Shown: piece by piece, positions 6,340 through 11,854 of the stretch | Layout of the letters: every line of letters begins with the position of its first letter | Numbering within the stretch: position 1 is the stretch's first letter | NCBI GenBank assembly: GCA_012837395.1 | Contig: DURF01000053.1 | Span: forward strand, 1 to 11,854 | DNA: 11,854 nt | Source of the DNA: Acholeplasma sp. | Lineage (GTDB): Bacteria; Bacillota_I; Bacilli_A; Acholeplasmatales; Acholeplasmataceae | Direction of reading: 5' to 3' | The notes under the pieces: model-generated | Database searches by the model: none | What the model was told of the DNA's origin: nothing | What the model saw: the letters and a program-made list of their open reading frames with translations, nothing else | Program-made: the position numbers and the translations under genes

Positions 6340-7512
6340 TTATGAACTTAAAAAATCGGTTAAATGAATAACTTTTATTCCATCAATAACTCCTACATCA
6401 CTATAATCATATGTAACAATTAATCTTTCATAATTGTCTCTAATCAACAATAAATTATCTGATTCTCTCTTGCTGTTTTTTGGCATACTTAACGTGACTT
6501 GAATATACTTTGTTTCACTACCTCTAAAACAAACAAAGTCTATTTCTAAATCATCATATTTACCAACGAAAACATTCCATCCATCACTTATAAGCTTTAA
6601 GTACACTATATTTTTGACCATACTGCCCAAGTTACTGTTCATTCTACCAAGCATAATATTTTTAAGACCTAAATCAACAACGTAATATTTTCCCAATGTC
6701 TTAAGATGTTCTTTTCCTCTAATGTCATAACGATGCGCTTTATAAAATACGAAAGAATTTTCTAACAACTGCAAGTATCTATTAACAGTCTCAGGTGTTA
6801 CTTTTTGATTAATTGACTGAAAATAATTCGATATTTTTGTTCCAGATATAGAATTACCAATGTTATCCAACAAATAAAGCGATAATTTTAATAGTACATC
6901 TACTTGTGTAATATTTCCTCTTAAAGAAACATCTTTCAAAATAATACTATTATATATTCCTTTTAACACATTTACCTTAATTTCTTCGTCTTTAGTTAAA
7001 TAAACAGGCGGAAATCCACCATATTTTATATATTCTTCTAAAAGAACATCTTTATTTGTATCACTAGAAAAATTCCTTATTTCAGCAAAAGATAGTGGAT
7101 AAATTTTTATTTCCACATATCTTCCCGATAAGTATGTTGATAACTCTCCTGATAATAAGTTTGCATTTGAACCAGTAATATAAATATCACAATCATATGC
7201 TACCCTTAAGCCGTTAATAAGTTTTTGCCAATTCTTGACTTCACCAATTTCATCAAACAAAAAATACATTTTTTTGTTTCAATCTATTTTTTCCACAATA
7301 TAACTATATAACTTCTCAGACGTTTGGATACTAAAGGTATCTGGGTGTTCAAAATTTAAATACATCACTTGTTTATTTTGATCAGTTAAACGTTCTTTTA
7401 ACAATTTAAGCAGAAATGATTTCCCTGATCTTCTAACACCAGTTATTACTTTTATAAATTCTGTATCCAAATATTTTATCATTTGATTTAAATAACTATC
7501 TCTTGCTATCAC
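6340..7512 (-). pseudogene. AAA/DUF4143 ATPase gene interrupted by one in-frame TGA
   Basis: From GTG 7512-7510 to TAA at 6340 the frame is continuous except for TGA at 7281-7279. Upstream of it: MIARDSYLNQMIKYL, Walker A TGVRRSGKS, then LYSYIVEKID. Downstream, in the same frame: NKKMYFLFDEIGEV (Walker B), TGSNANLLSGE, IYPLSFAEIRNF, VKNIVYLKLISDGWNV, LEIDFV and KYIQVTLSM. Both halves belong to one roughly 390-residue member of the family seen at 882-2120. The start was chosen because GGAGG lies 8 bases before GTG 7512; an upstream TTG at 7527 lies too close. Other tryptophans in the gene are TGG. Promoter and terminator are intact. Either a recent nonsense mutation inactivated it, or TGA is read through. 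An ATG immediately after the stop (7269) could restart translation of a 309-residue part without Walker A. Confidence 0.8.
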
Positions 7513-7531
7513 AATATCAACCTCCAACTAA

Positions 7532-7560
7532 ATTATACGATTTTTTTCTTGTTATGTAAA
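7532..7560 (-). promoter_or_regulatory. Promoter of the TGA-interrupted ATPase gene
   Basis: TTTACA (7560-7555), 17-base spacer and TATAAT (7537-7532) on the minus strand, 11 of 12 consensus positions. The ribosome binding site follows about 10 bases later. Confidence 0.75.
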
Positions 7561-7565
7561 GAAAA

Positions 7566-7607
7566 AAGTTTTCTTTCCGAAGTTTTGCGGTTGAATTAAG
7601 AAAACTT
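7566..7607 (-). terminator. Terminator of the PadR-HAAS-ABC operon
   Basis: Perfect 10-bp inverted repeat AAGTTTTCTT/AAGAAAACTT (arms 7566-7575 and 7598-7607) with a 22-base loop that contains a smaller CCG/CGG pairing. On the minus strand the stem is followed by TTTTCTTT. It overlaps the stop codon of the ABC remnant, as expected for the end of that operon. Confidence 0.6.
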
Positions 7608-7860
7608 AGAAGTCTTCTTTAACTATAAACTCACTTAATTTATTTAATTTTTCTTCATTATTAAACTTACCTAAACTTATCTCACCACTAATATTACCAC
7701 CTTTAATATATATTGCTCGGCCAGCATTAGCTGCAACTCTCTCATCGTGAGTAACTACTATTATAGTTGTTTCTTCTTTGTTGATTTTATTTAAGATAAT
7801 TAATACTTCCTTAGTTTCTACACTATTAAGAGCTCCAGTTGGTTTATAATAACTAATTAA
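7606..7860 (-). pseudogene. C-terminal stub of an ABC transporter ATP-binding protein
   Basis: The minus-strand frame ending at TAA 7608-7606 reads KPTGALNSVETKEVL, then INKEETTIIVVTHDERVA, then RAIYIKGGNISGEI. This is the end of a MacB/LolD-type ABC ATPase, covering the D-loop region (normally DEPTGALDS) and the H-loop His in VTHDE. Walker A, the Q-loop, the signature and Walker B are gone, and there is no start codon: going upstream the frame meets a stop at 7863-7861, inside the end of the HAAS gene. About two thirds of the ATPase has been deleted. The gene was presumably the transporter arm of the PadR-HAAS operon. It is not functional as an ATPase. Confidence 0.8.
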
Positions 7861-8891
7861 TTATTGATTGTTTGTTGAATTTTTTTAAGTTCAATAAACT
7901 CCCAAACAAGATGACCAATATAAGCAACCAATATTACACTAAAGGCTATGATCATTCCGTTTACTCCTTTGTTGTAACCATTTAGAATTGTTTGTAGTTC
8001 TATTCCTGTTTGTTCAGATATTTTAACGAAAAATTCACTATTAACAATCACCTTAATTGTAAAGACTAATGCGATAGTAATTATTGTTAAAATGTTTTTT
8101 ATACCGTTAACAATTATTAGTTTATATGTTTTAATACCGGTTGTTATTTTATAAATACTTACAATTAAATCAAAGACTGTTAATATTATAAAACCAATAA
8201 TAAAATATCTAATTCCATTATTAAAGATTGTTACAAACATTTCTAACTCATCATTTGCATTATATTTAAACCAACCTAAAAATTTATTATGGTTAAAAAA
8301 TAAGTAAACAAATATTATATTAAAGATTAAAGTGAAAACTAAATCAAAGAATACTGAAAACCTATTAATCTCTAAATCTTTATGTGATGGAATAGTTGCT
8401 AGATCTTTTAGTTCCCAATTTTTTTCCACTTTAGAGTCTTCTTTATTATTTCTTTCAATAATAATAAATACTATTGTAACAAGTGTAAAGGCCATAAAGA
8501 TTCCTTCAACAACACCTTCAACTGTTTCTGAAATAAAGATTTCAATAACTTTAGCTATATCAACTGAACTTGCTGCAAATAAATGTTGTAAAACATTTCC
8601 TAATACAATTAATGCTGATAAAACAATCATCGCAATTTTTAGCGTTCTAACATAGTCAGTATAATATCTAGGTGATATTAAGTAATCATTGCTTGTATTA
8701 CGATATTTAGCAGCAATTTCACTTGGCTTACCTAGACTTTTTAAAACTTTTTCAATATCTTCGTTTGTAGGGTTATCTGGTAACATATCGTAAATATTAG
8801 CAGTTAACTCTTTTTTAACATCATCTCTTTGTTTATCATCAATTCTTCTTACAACATCATAAACATATCTTTCTACATAATTATTATTCAT
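7857..8891 (-). CDS. HAAS-domain (DUF1700-like) membrane protein
   Basis: A 344-residue protein. Residues 1-65 form a HAAS-type helical domain (YVERYVYDVVRRIDDKQRDDV, KKELTANIYDML, VLKSLGKPSEIAAKYR), the usual mark of membrane proteins encoded beside PadR regulators. About six hydrophobic segments follow, near residues 83-105, 124-146, 176-200, 227-250, 263-285 and 313-335, with a charged cytoplasmic loop at about 147-172. The molecular function of such proteins is not settled; roles in envelope-stress sensing or as partners of ABC transporters are proposed for relatives. The start overlaps the padR stop by 8 bases (ATGAATAA), so it is translationally coupled. The third gene of the operon, an ABC ATPase, is now a stub, so this protein may have lost its partner. 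The gene itself shows no lesion. Confidence 0.8.
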   Translation of the reverse strand: MNNNYVERYVYDVVRRIDDKQRDDVKKELTANIYDMLPDNPTNEDIEKVLKSLGKPSEIAAKYRNTSNDYLISPRYYTDYVRTLKIAMIVLSALIVLGNVLQHLFAASSVDIAKVIEIFISETVEGVVEGIFMAFTLVTIVFIIIERNNKEDSKVEKNWELKDLATIPSHKDLEINRFSVFFDLVFTLIFNIIFVYLFFNHNKFLGWFKYNANDELEMFVTIFNNGIRYFIIGFIILTVFDLIVSIYKITTGIKTYKLIIVNGIKNILTIITIALVFTIKVIVNSEFFVKISEQTGIELQTILNGYNKGVNGMIIAFSVILVAYIGHLVWEFIELKKIQQTINN

Positions 8892-9222
8892 TTATTTTTC
8901 CCCCAATTATATTATCCATGTTTTTATTCATATCTTGCCATACTTCAATTAATCTTTCTAAAACAATATATCCATTTTTACTTAAATTGTAAAACTTACG
9001 TGGTCTAGACTCTGTCGTATCCCAAGTTGCTTCTAGTAGACCTTGTGATTCTAATCTTCTAAGGAGTGGATATAGTGTTCCTGCTTCAATTACAATATTA
9101 TTTTCTTCTAAGATACTTAAAAGCGAATAACCATACTGTGGCTCTTTTAAAAAACTTAGAACAATAATAATTTGTACTCCCCTTTTTAATTCAACACTTA
9201 AATTCTCAATTATTTGTTCCAT
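8884..9222 (-). CDS. PadR family transcriptional regulator
   Basis: A 112-residue single-domain PadR protein: LKRGVQIIIVLSFLKEPQYGYSLLSIL, then the wing region IVIEAGTLYPLLRRLESQGLLEATW and ESRPRKFYNLSKNGYIVLERL, then a C-terminal dimerisation helix. It contains the hallmark TLYPLLRRLE recognition helix. Small PadR proteins of this kind repress their own operon and are relieved by a ligand or membrane signal. The ribosome binding site AAGGAG sits 7 bases before the ATG, and a near-consensus promoter lies just upstream. The next gene encodes a HAAS-domain membrane protein, the usual partner. Autorepression is expected but no exact operator was identified; the 18-base promoter spacer is the likely region. 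Confidence 0.92.
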   Translation of the reverse strand: MEQIIENLSVELKRGVQIIIVLSFLKEPQYGYSLLSILEENNIVIEAGTLYPLLRRLESQGLLEATWDTTESRPRKFYNLSKNGYIVLERLIEVWQDMNKNMDNIIGGKINE

Positions 9223-9250
9223 TTATTTTCTCCTTCCATCGGATGATTTA

Positions 9251-9280
9251 ATTATACTATATGACCTACACTATTGTCAA
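9251..9280 (-). promoter_or_regulatory. Promoter of the PadR-HAAS operon
   Basis: Perfect TTGACA (9280-9275), 18-base spacer and perfect TATAAT (9256-9251) on the minus strand. The spacer contains ATAGTGTAGGTCATATAG, loosely symmetrical; PadR autoregulation there is plausible but not demonstrated by the sequence. Confidence 0.8.
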
Positions 9281-9313
9281 TAAATTAATATTAAAAAATT
9301 TGTAAATAAAAAA

Positions 9314-9334
9314 ATACTTCTTTTAAAGAAGTAT
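9314..9334 (-). terminator. Orphan hairpin terminator
   Basis: Perfect 10-bp inverted repeat ATACTTCTTT/AAAGAAGTAT with a single central T. The minus-strand transcript continues with a run of T, so it would end a minus-strand gene coming from the right. No such gene is recognisable between 9335 and 9713, which suggests loss of a gene here. Confidence 0.55.
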
Positions 9335-9451
9335 AATTTATGAGTTTATTATATTTTTTTGTTATTTCTGACCGAAGAATTTTCGTTTCGTATTATAATT
9401 ATTATTAAAATGATAATCAAATATGGGTTTTAATGAGAAGAAAGATTGTGA
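9335..9451. other. Non-coding stretch with no recognised feature
   Basis: Very AT-rich and stop-rich in the frames I read. It contains GACCGAAGAATTTTCGTTTC, which loosely resembles the terminator loop at about 7576-7590 (TCCGAAGTTTTGCGG); the match is too short to call a repeat. No promoter or reading frame could be supported. Confidence 0.3.
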
Positions 9452-9691
9452 TTAAGTAAAAATCAAATTAAAATAATACTTCCGGTAATTAACTTTAACT
9501 ATAATTTACTAAAAGATGAGGAGGCAATTTTATTGTTTTTAGCAGCTCAACCAGAATCTTCTAGGGTAGAAATAGAACAACATCTTAACATAGAAAAAAC
9601 AAAACTTCTAAGAAGGATTAATGAGCATATTAGAAAAGGTATAATTGTAAAAATTGGTAATGGATCATCAACAATATATTCTCTATCTTAA
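9452..9691 (+). pseudogene. Winged-helix C-terminal remnant, probably of an AlbA_2/HATPase_c_4 ATP-binding protein
   Basis: The plus-strand frame, open from a TGA at 9449 to TAA at 9689-9691, reads NQIKIILPVINFNYN, then DEEAILLFLAAQPESS, RVEIEQHLNIEKTKLLRRI and a wing GIIVKIGNGSSTIYSLS. A beta-strand like xxVxLPxxNYN followed by a winged helix is how RecG-like ATP-binding proteins with an AlbA_2 domain commonly end, so this is probably their C-terminus with everything upstream deleted. There is no ATG. A TTG at 9533 lies 8 bases after an AGGAGG and could start a 52-residue wHTH peptide, but that AGGAGG encodes part of the ancestral KDEEA segment, so it is probably chance. The family assignment is moderate; the winged helix is clear. 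Confidence 0.55.
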
Positions 9692-9713
9692 TTTAATATT
9701 TAAATTATTTAAA

Positions 9714-9739
9714 AAAACACGGATTATTTTCCGTGTTTT
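9714..9739. terminator. Bidirectional terminator between the wHTH remnant and queG
   Basis: Perfect 10-bp inverted repeat AAAACACGGA/TCCGTGTTTT (arms 9714-9723 and 9730-9739) with a 6-base loop, flanked by A-runs on the left and T-runs on the right, so it works in both directions. It touches the queG stop codon and lies 23 bases after the end of the remnant. Confidence 0.8.
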
Positions 9740-10641
9740 TATATTTCAAATTGTTCTAATCTTTTTAATATTTTACTCGCATCCACTTTATACCAATCAG
9801 GGTATTTATCATCATTAAGCGTTTTTCTTATTTTATCGTTATACTTAGTATTCTTTTGTTTTAATAGTAATGTTAATGCATTTCTAATTAAAATTGTTTT
9901 CCCGCGCCACGTATAGGCGTGTTTACCATATTTATCCATAAACTCTTTATTTGATAATTCAAATAAATCGTTAATTAATACATAAGCAGTTGGTTTAACT
10001 TTAAACTCTTCTGTTTTTGCTGGTTTAATGTTTCTATTTTTGGGACATACTATTTGACATATATCACAACCTAGTAATAAATAGTTTTTATCTATTACTT
10101 CATCACGCATTGGTTTTTTCATTTGGTTTTCATAACTCATACACTTTTCCATCTCATATCCACCAAATAGTGCACCTACTGGACAAGCTCTAAGACAAAT
10201 ATCACAATCCCCACAAGAGTCACTATTTTCAACAATTACTTCTGGATATTTTTCTTTTGTTAAAACTAAACCTATAAAGAAAAAACTGCCATAATCTTTA
10301 TTAATCATTAAATTGTTTTTAGCATGATATGCAAGGCCGGTTAATTCTAAACATTTTCTTTCATTTAATTCATGATTATCAGCAAGTGCTACATGCTCAT
10401 AATCCTTTAATGTTTCTTTAATTAAAGCTTTAATTACATCATGGTAATCATATCCATATGTATACATGGATGCTTTTAAGCGGTCTTCTTCTTGTTTTAA
10501 TTGAACGTTAGGATAAGCAAGTCCTAAAACAAAAATAGAACTTATTTCATTAAGTCTTTCATATTTTTCATAATTAGGATATCTTTCTTTATCTATAACA
10601 CCTACAAAATCAAATGCTTCGCTTAATCTTTCATAGATCAT
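9739..10641 (-). CDS. queG: Epoxyqueuosine reductase QueG
   Basis: A 300-residue protein from ATG 10641. QueG makes the last step of queuosine synthesis in tRNA, reducing epoxyqueuosine with cobalamin and two [4Fe-4S] clusters. The first cluster motif is CGDCDICLRACP (C143, C146, C149, C153); C167 and CDICQIVCP (C192, C195, C199) supply the rest. The N-terminal cobalamin domain shows ADNHELNERKCLELTGL and KNNLMINKDYGSFFFIG; the usual GLGWIGKN-like stretch is GLAYHAKNN. The C-terminal WRGKTILIRNALTLLL matches the short HEAT-like end of the family. A GTG at 10653 extends the frame by four codons but lies in the ribosome binding site (AGGTGAT), so the ATG is preferred. The gene is monocistronic, with its own promoter and terminator, and divergent from the AhpD-like gene. 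No other queuosine gene is in the window. Confidence 0.9.
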   Translation of the reverse strand: MIYERLSEAFDFVGVIDKERYPNYEKYERLNEISSIFVLGLAYPNVQLKQEEDRLKASMYTYGYDYHDVIKALIKETLKDYEHVALADNHELNERKCLELTGLAYHAKNNLMINKDYGSFFFIGLVLTKEKYPEVIVENSDSCGDCDICLRACPVGALFGGYEMEKCMSYENQMKKPMRDEVIDKNYLLLGCDICQIVCPKNRNIKPAKTEEFKVKPTAYVLINDLFELSNKEFMDKYGKHAYTWRGKTILIRNALTLLLKQKNTKYNDKIRKTLNDDKYPDWYKVDASKILKRLEQFEI

Positions 10642-10675
10642 TTTATTAATCACCTACTTGTTTATTATCATATAA

Positions 10676-10704
10676 ATTTTAACATAAGTTTGTCTTGTTT
10701 ACAA
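10676..10704 (-). promoter_or_regulatory. Promoter of queG
   Basis: TTGTAA (10704-10699), 17-base spacer and TAAAAT (10681-10676) on the minus strand. It sits about 20 bases before the ribosome binding site. No preQ1-like riboswitch aptamer was recognised between promoter and start codon; the leader is too short. Confidence 0.55.
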
Positions 10705-10717
10705 AGTAAGTTTGGTC

Positions 10718-10736
10718 AACTAATAGTTTATTAGTT
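10718..10736. repeat. Inverted repeat AACTAAT-N5-ATTAGTT in the queG/AhpD divergent region
   Basis: Perfect 7-bp arms (10718-10724 and 10730-10736) and a 5-base centre. It lies just upstream of the queG -35 and of the second palindrome, so it could serve either divergent gene. Confidence 0.4.
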
Positions 10737-10738
10737 CT

Positions 10739-10755
10739 TTGCAATTTAATTGCAA
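10739..10755. promoter_or_regulatory. Palindrome overlapping the -35 of the AhpD-like gene (candidate operator)
   Basis: Perfect inverted repeat TTGCAAT-TTA-ATTGCAA. Its right arm contains the -35 hexamer TTGCAA used by the plus-strand gene, so a protein bound here would block that promoter. The regulator is unknown. Confidence 0.5.
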
Positions 10756-10777
10756 TTTCATCTGCTAGTAATATAAT
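10750..10777 (+). promoter_or_regulatory. Promoter of the AhpD-like gene
   Basis: TTGCAA (10750-10755), 16-base spacer and perfect TATAAT (10772-10777). The ribosome binding site AGGAGG follows at 10784-10789, so the 5' leader is very short. Confidence 0.6.
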
Positions 10778-10797
10778 TGGCATAGGAGGTATAAACA

Positions 10798-11247
10798 ATG
10801 AAACACTTAAACTTTTTCAAAGTTGTTCCTAAAGCTATGAACAACTTAATTAATATGGAAAGTTATTTCCATAATGATACGAAGATAGATCCAATTACAA
10901 TTGAATTAATTAAGATCCGTGCTTCGCAAATTAATGGTTGTGCGTATTGCTTAAATATGCATACAATTGATGCTTTAAAATTAGGTGAGACTAATCAAAG
11001 AATCTTTTTACTTAATGCCTGGCGTGAAACAAATTTATTTACTGAAAAGGAAAAAGCTGTTTTAGAGTTAACAGAAAAGTTAACTTTAGTTGCTAATAAT
11101 CATGTTGATGATGAATTATATAATAAATTATCTAAATATTATACTGATGAAGATTTTGCTAATTTAGTATTAATTATTGCACAAATTAATACATGGAATA
11201 GAATTAATATTGCTACTAACAACGATATTGATAAAAATTACAAGTGA
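10798..11247 (+). CDS. Carboxymuconolactone decarboxylase / AhpD-like peroxidase family protein
   Basis: A 149-residue all-helical protein of the AhpD/CMD family. The redox motif is in QINGCAYCLNMH, with C48, C51 and H55, the disulfide-forming CxxC and proton-relay His of alkylhydroperoxidase-like members; true decarboxylases lack the cysteines. The C-terminal LVLIIAQINTWNRINIAT is typical of the group (usually NAWNRLxIA). A role in removing peroxides or as a thiol oxidoreductase is inferred from the family; substrate and electron donor are unknown. The start ATG has a perfect AGGAGG 8 bases upstream. The gene is alone in its transcript, divergent from queG, with a palindrome over its promoter that suggests regulation, perhaps by redox state. 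It ends in TGA, and the ending fits the family, so TGA is a genuine stop here. Confidence 0.88.
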   Translation: MKHLNFFKVVPKAMNNLINMESYFHNDTKIDPITIELIKIRASQINGCAYCLNMHTIDALKLGETNQRIFLLNAWRETNLFTEKEKAVLELTEKLTLVANNHVDDELYNKLSKYYTDEDFANLVLIIAQINTWNRINIATNNDIDKNYK

Positions 11248-11257
11248 TTATTTTATT

Positions 11258-11283
11258 AAAAGCTCATATATTGAGCTTTTTTT
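11258..11283 (+). terminator. Intrinsic terminator of the AhpD-like gene
   Basis: Stem AAAAGCTCA/TGAGCTTTT (arms 11258-11266 and 11272-11280) with a 5-base loop and a T-run after it, 11 bases past the stop codon. Confidence 0.85.
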
Positions 11284-11358
11284 AATAAAAGGCAGTATGT
11301 ATAATTTTGTGGTTTATATAGGCTTTGAAATATTATGTGGTTATAAAATATAAATAAA

Positions 11359-11415
11359 GAGAGCGCCTTAATGTTATTATAATATTGTACAATAACTAAC
11401 AAGAAAGGAGCTCTC
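11359..11415 (+). promoter_or_regulatory. Transposase leader hairpin that masks the ribosome binding site
   Basis: GAGAGCGCCTT (11359-11369) pairs with AAGGAGCTCTC (11405-11415) at 10 of 11 positions. The right arm contains the ribosome binding site AAGGAG and ends against the ATG. A second pairing, GTTATT (11373-11378) with AATAAC (11391-11396), lies inside. The likely -10 box is between the arms, so only transcripts entering from outside would contain both arms. Confidence 0.6.
11378..11383 (+). promoter_or_regulatory. -10 box of the transposase promoter
   Basis: Perfect TATAAT, 21 bases before the ribosome binding site. The best -35 at 17-base spacing (TAAAGA, 11355-11360) matches only 3 of 6, so the promoter would be weak, as is usual for IS transposases. 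Confidence 0.4.
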
Positions 11416-11854
11416 ATGTATGATAATATCATAAAATTATATGAATTAGAACACATAAGAAATAAAATCGAAACTATTAATACTACTGTTGTAGGTAGAG
11501 ATGTTTTTTTACATATAAAATTAATCAGATTCAATGACAAGTGTGACTTTTGTTTAACTAACAATTTTGTTATTAACCAATACGTTAAAACTAAAATAAC
11601 TCACTCAATAACTATTACTAGAAAAACTTATATTATCCTTTACAAAAGAAGATATAAGTGTAAAACTTGTAATAAAACATTTTATGAAAATGATCCTTTT
11701 ACTGATCATAAATTTAGATTGTCTAAACTAACTATTATGAATATTTTAGATTACTTAAAAGACTTTAATCATTCATTCACCGGTGCTGCTAGATACTTTA
11801 ATACTTCTGTTAATACGGTCATCAATCTCTTTGATCACTACGTTAAAGCTGAGA
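11416..11854 (+). CDS. ISL3 family transposase, N-terminal part (runs off the right edge)
   Basis: Open from ATG 11416 to the window end (146 codons; full-length members are about 400-430 residues). The N-terminal zinc finger of ISL3 transposases is visible: CDFC (C43, C46) and YKCKTCNKTFYEN (C82, C85), separated by the usual strand-rich segment (ITHSITITRKTYIILYKRRY). A helix-turn-helix follows at about 121-143 (FTGAARYFNTSVNTVINLF). These bind the terminal repeats; the DDE catalytic domain is beyond the window. The ribosome binding site AAGGAG is only 5 bases from the ATG and is within a leader hairpin. No frameshift is seen in the visible part, so the element may be intact. Confidence 0.88.
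   Translation, partial: MYDNIIKLYELEHIRNKIETINTTVVGRDVFLHIKLIRFNDKCDFCLTNNFVINQYVKTKITHSITITRKTYIILYKRRYKCKTCNKTFYENDPFTDHKFRLSKLTIMNILDYLKDFNHSFTGAARYFNTSVNTVINLFDHYVKAE

Larger units (their letters stand above)
11321..11854 (+). mobile_element. ISL3-family insertion sequence, left part (right end outside the window)
   Basis: The transposase N-terminus at 11416 defines the element. The left boundary is uncertain: GGCTTTGAAATATTATGTGG at 11321 is a reasonable terminal inverted repeat start, since ISL3 ends often begin with GG, and it lies beyond the AhpD terminator. A similar GGC...TGTGGTT arrangement begins at 11291. The right end is needed to fix the boundary and the 8-bp target duplication typical of the family. 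Confidence 0.55.

Noticed and set aside
8332..8655. 107-codon plus-strand open frame
   Set aside because: Lies entirely antisense to the HAAS-domain gene; Ser/Thr/Ile-rich translation without recognisable domains.
9533..9691. Independent 52-residue wHTH gene starting at TTG 9533
   Set aside because: The translated sequence continues homologously upstream of the TTG, so the AGGAGG is more likely coding sequence of the ancestral larger protein than a true ribosome binding site.
10660..10704. preQ1 riboswitch before queG
   Set aside because: The leader between the predicted promoter and the start codon is too short and lacks a recognisable aptamer; queG is also not usually under preQ1 control.
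11256..11564. 102-codon minus-strand open frame
   Set aside because: Overlaps the AhpD terminator and is antisense to the transposase, whose zinc-finger motifs are clear.
1..11854. Mycoplasma code (TGA = Trp) for the whole organism
   Set aside because: Intact genes use TGG for tryptophan and the AhpD-like gene ends at a TGA that fits the family's C-terminus; only one gene has an internal TGA.

Overview
The window is very AT-rich, with compact minus-strand operons, strong Shine-Dalgarno sites and short AT-rich hairpin terminators. All visible tryptophans in the intact genes are TGG, and one gene (10798-11247) ends naturally in TGA. With a V-type ATPase operon, an M3 oligopeptidase, QueG and an ISL3 transposase, this points to a low-GC Firmicute or a Mollicute-like lineage with the standard genetic code (Acholeplasma- or Izemoplasma-like). 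That placement is inference; no rRNA or marker gene is present.

Layout, left to right. Positions 1-830: the start of a V-type ATPase operon on the minus strand (stalk subunit G/H, then the N-terminus of membrane subunit I running off the left edge). Positions 831-4050: an ATPase zone on the minus strand. It holds an intact AAA_14/DUF4143 ATPase (882-2120), a decayed DUF4143 paralogue lacking its Walker A segment (2257-2421), and an intact ATPase_2/DUF234 protein (2563-3933) with a consensus promoter. Two copies of a GC-rich palindrome bracket the promoter of the first ATPase. Positions 4051-6190: a two-gene operon, a CBS-pair protein followed by an M3-family oligoendopeptidase with overlapping reading frames. 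Positions 6230-7560: another DUF4143 ATPase, complete except for one in-frame TGA. Positions 7566-9280: a PadR regulator and HAAS-domain membrane protein operon whose third gene, an ABC ATPase, survives only as a C-terminal stub. Positions 9280-9710: a gene-poor stretch with a winged-helix remnant on the plus strand. Positions 9714-10704: queG (epoxyqueuosine reductase). Positions 10705-11283: a divergent plus-strand AhpD-like carboxymuconolactone decarboxylase gene with palindromes in its promoter region. Positions about 11321-11854: the left part of an ISL3-family insertion sequence, cut by the window edge.

The housekeeping genes (V-ATPase, CBS/peptidase, queG, AhpD-like) look intact. Between them lies an accessory layer in several stages of decay: four P-loop ATPase genes of two related nuclease-like families (two whole, one TGA-interrupted, one vestigial), an ABC stub, a winged-helix remnant and an IS element. 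No CRISPR array, tRNA or rRNA was seen. The observations most worth a second look are the paired palindromes around the 2174-2202 promoter, the dyad and tandem repeat at the start of the DUF234 gene, the in-frame TGA, and the IS leader hairpin that can mask the transposase ribosome binding site in read-through transcripts.
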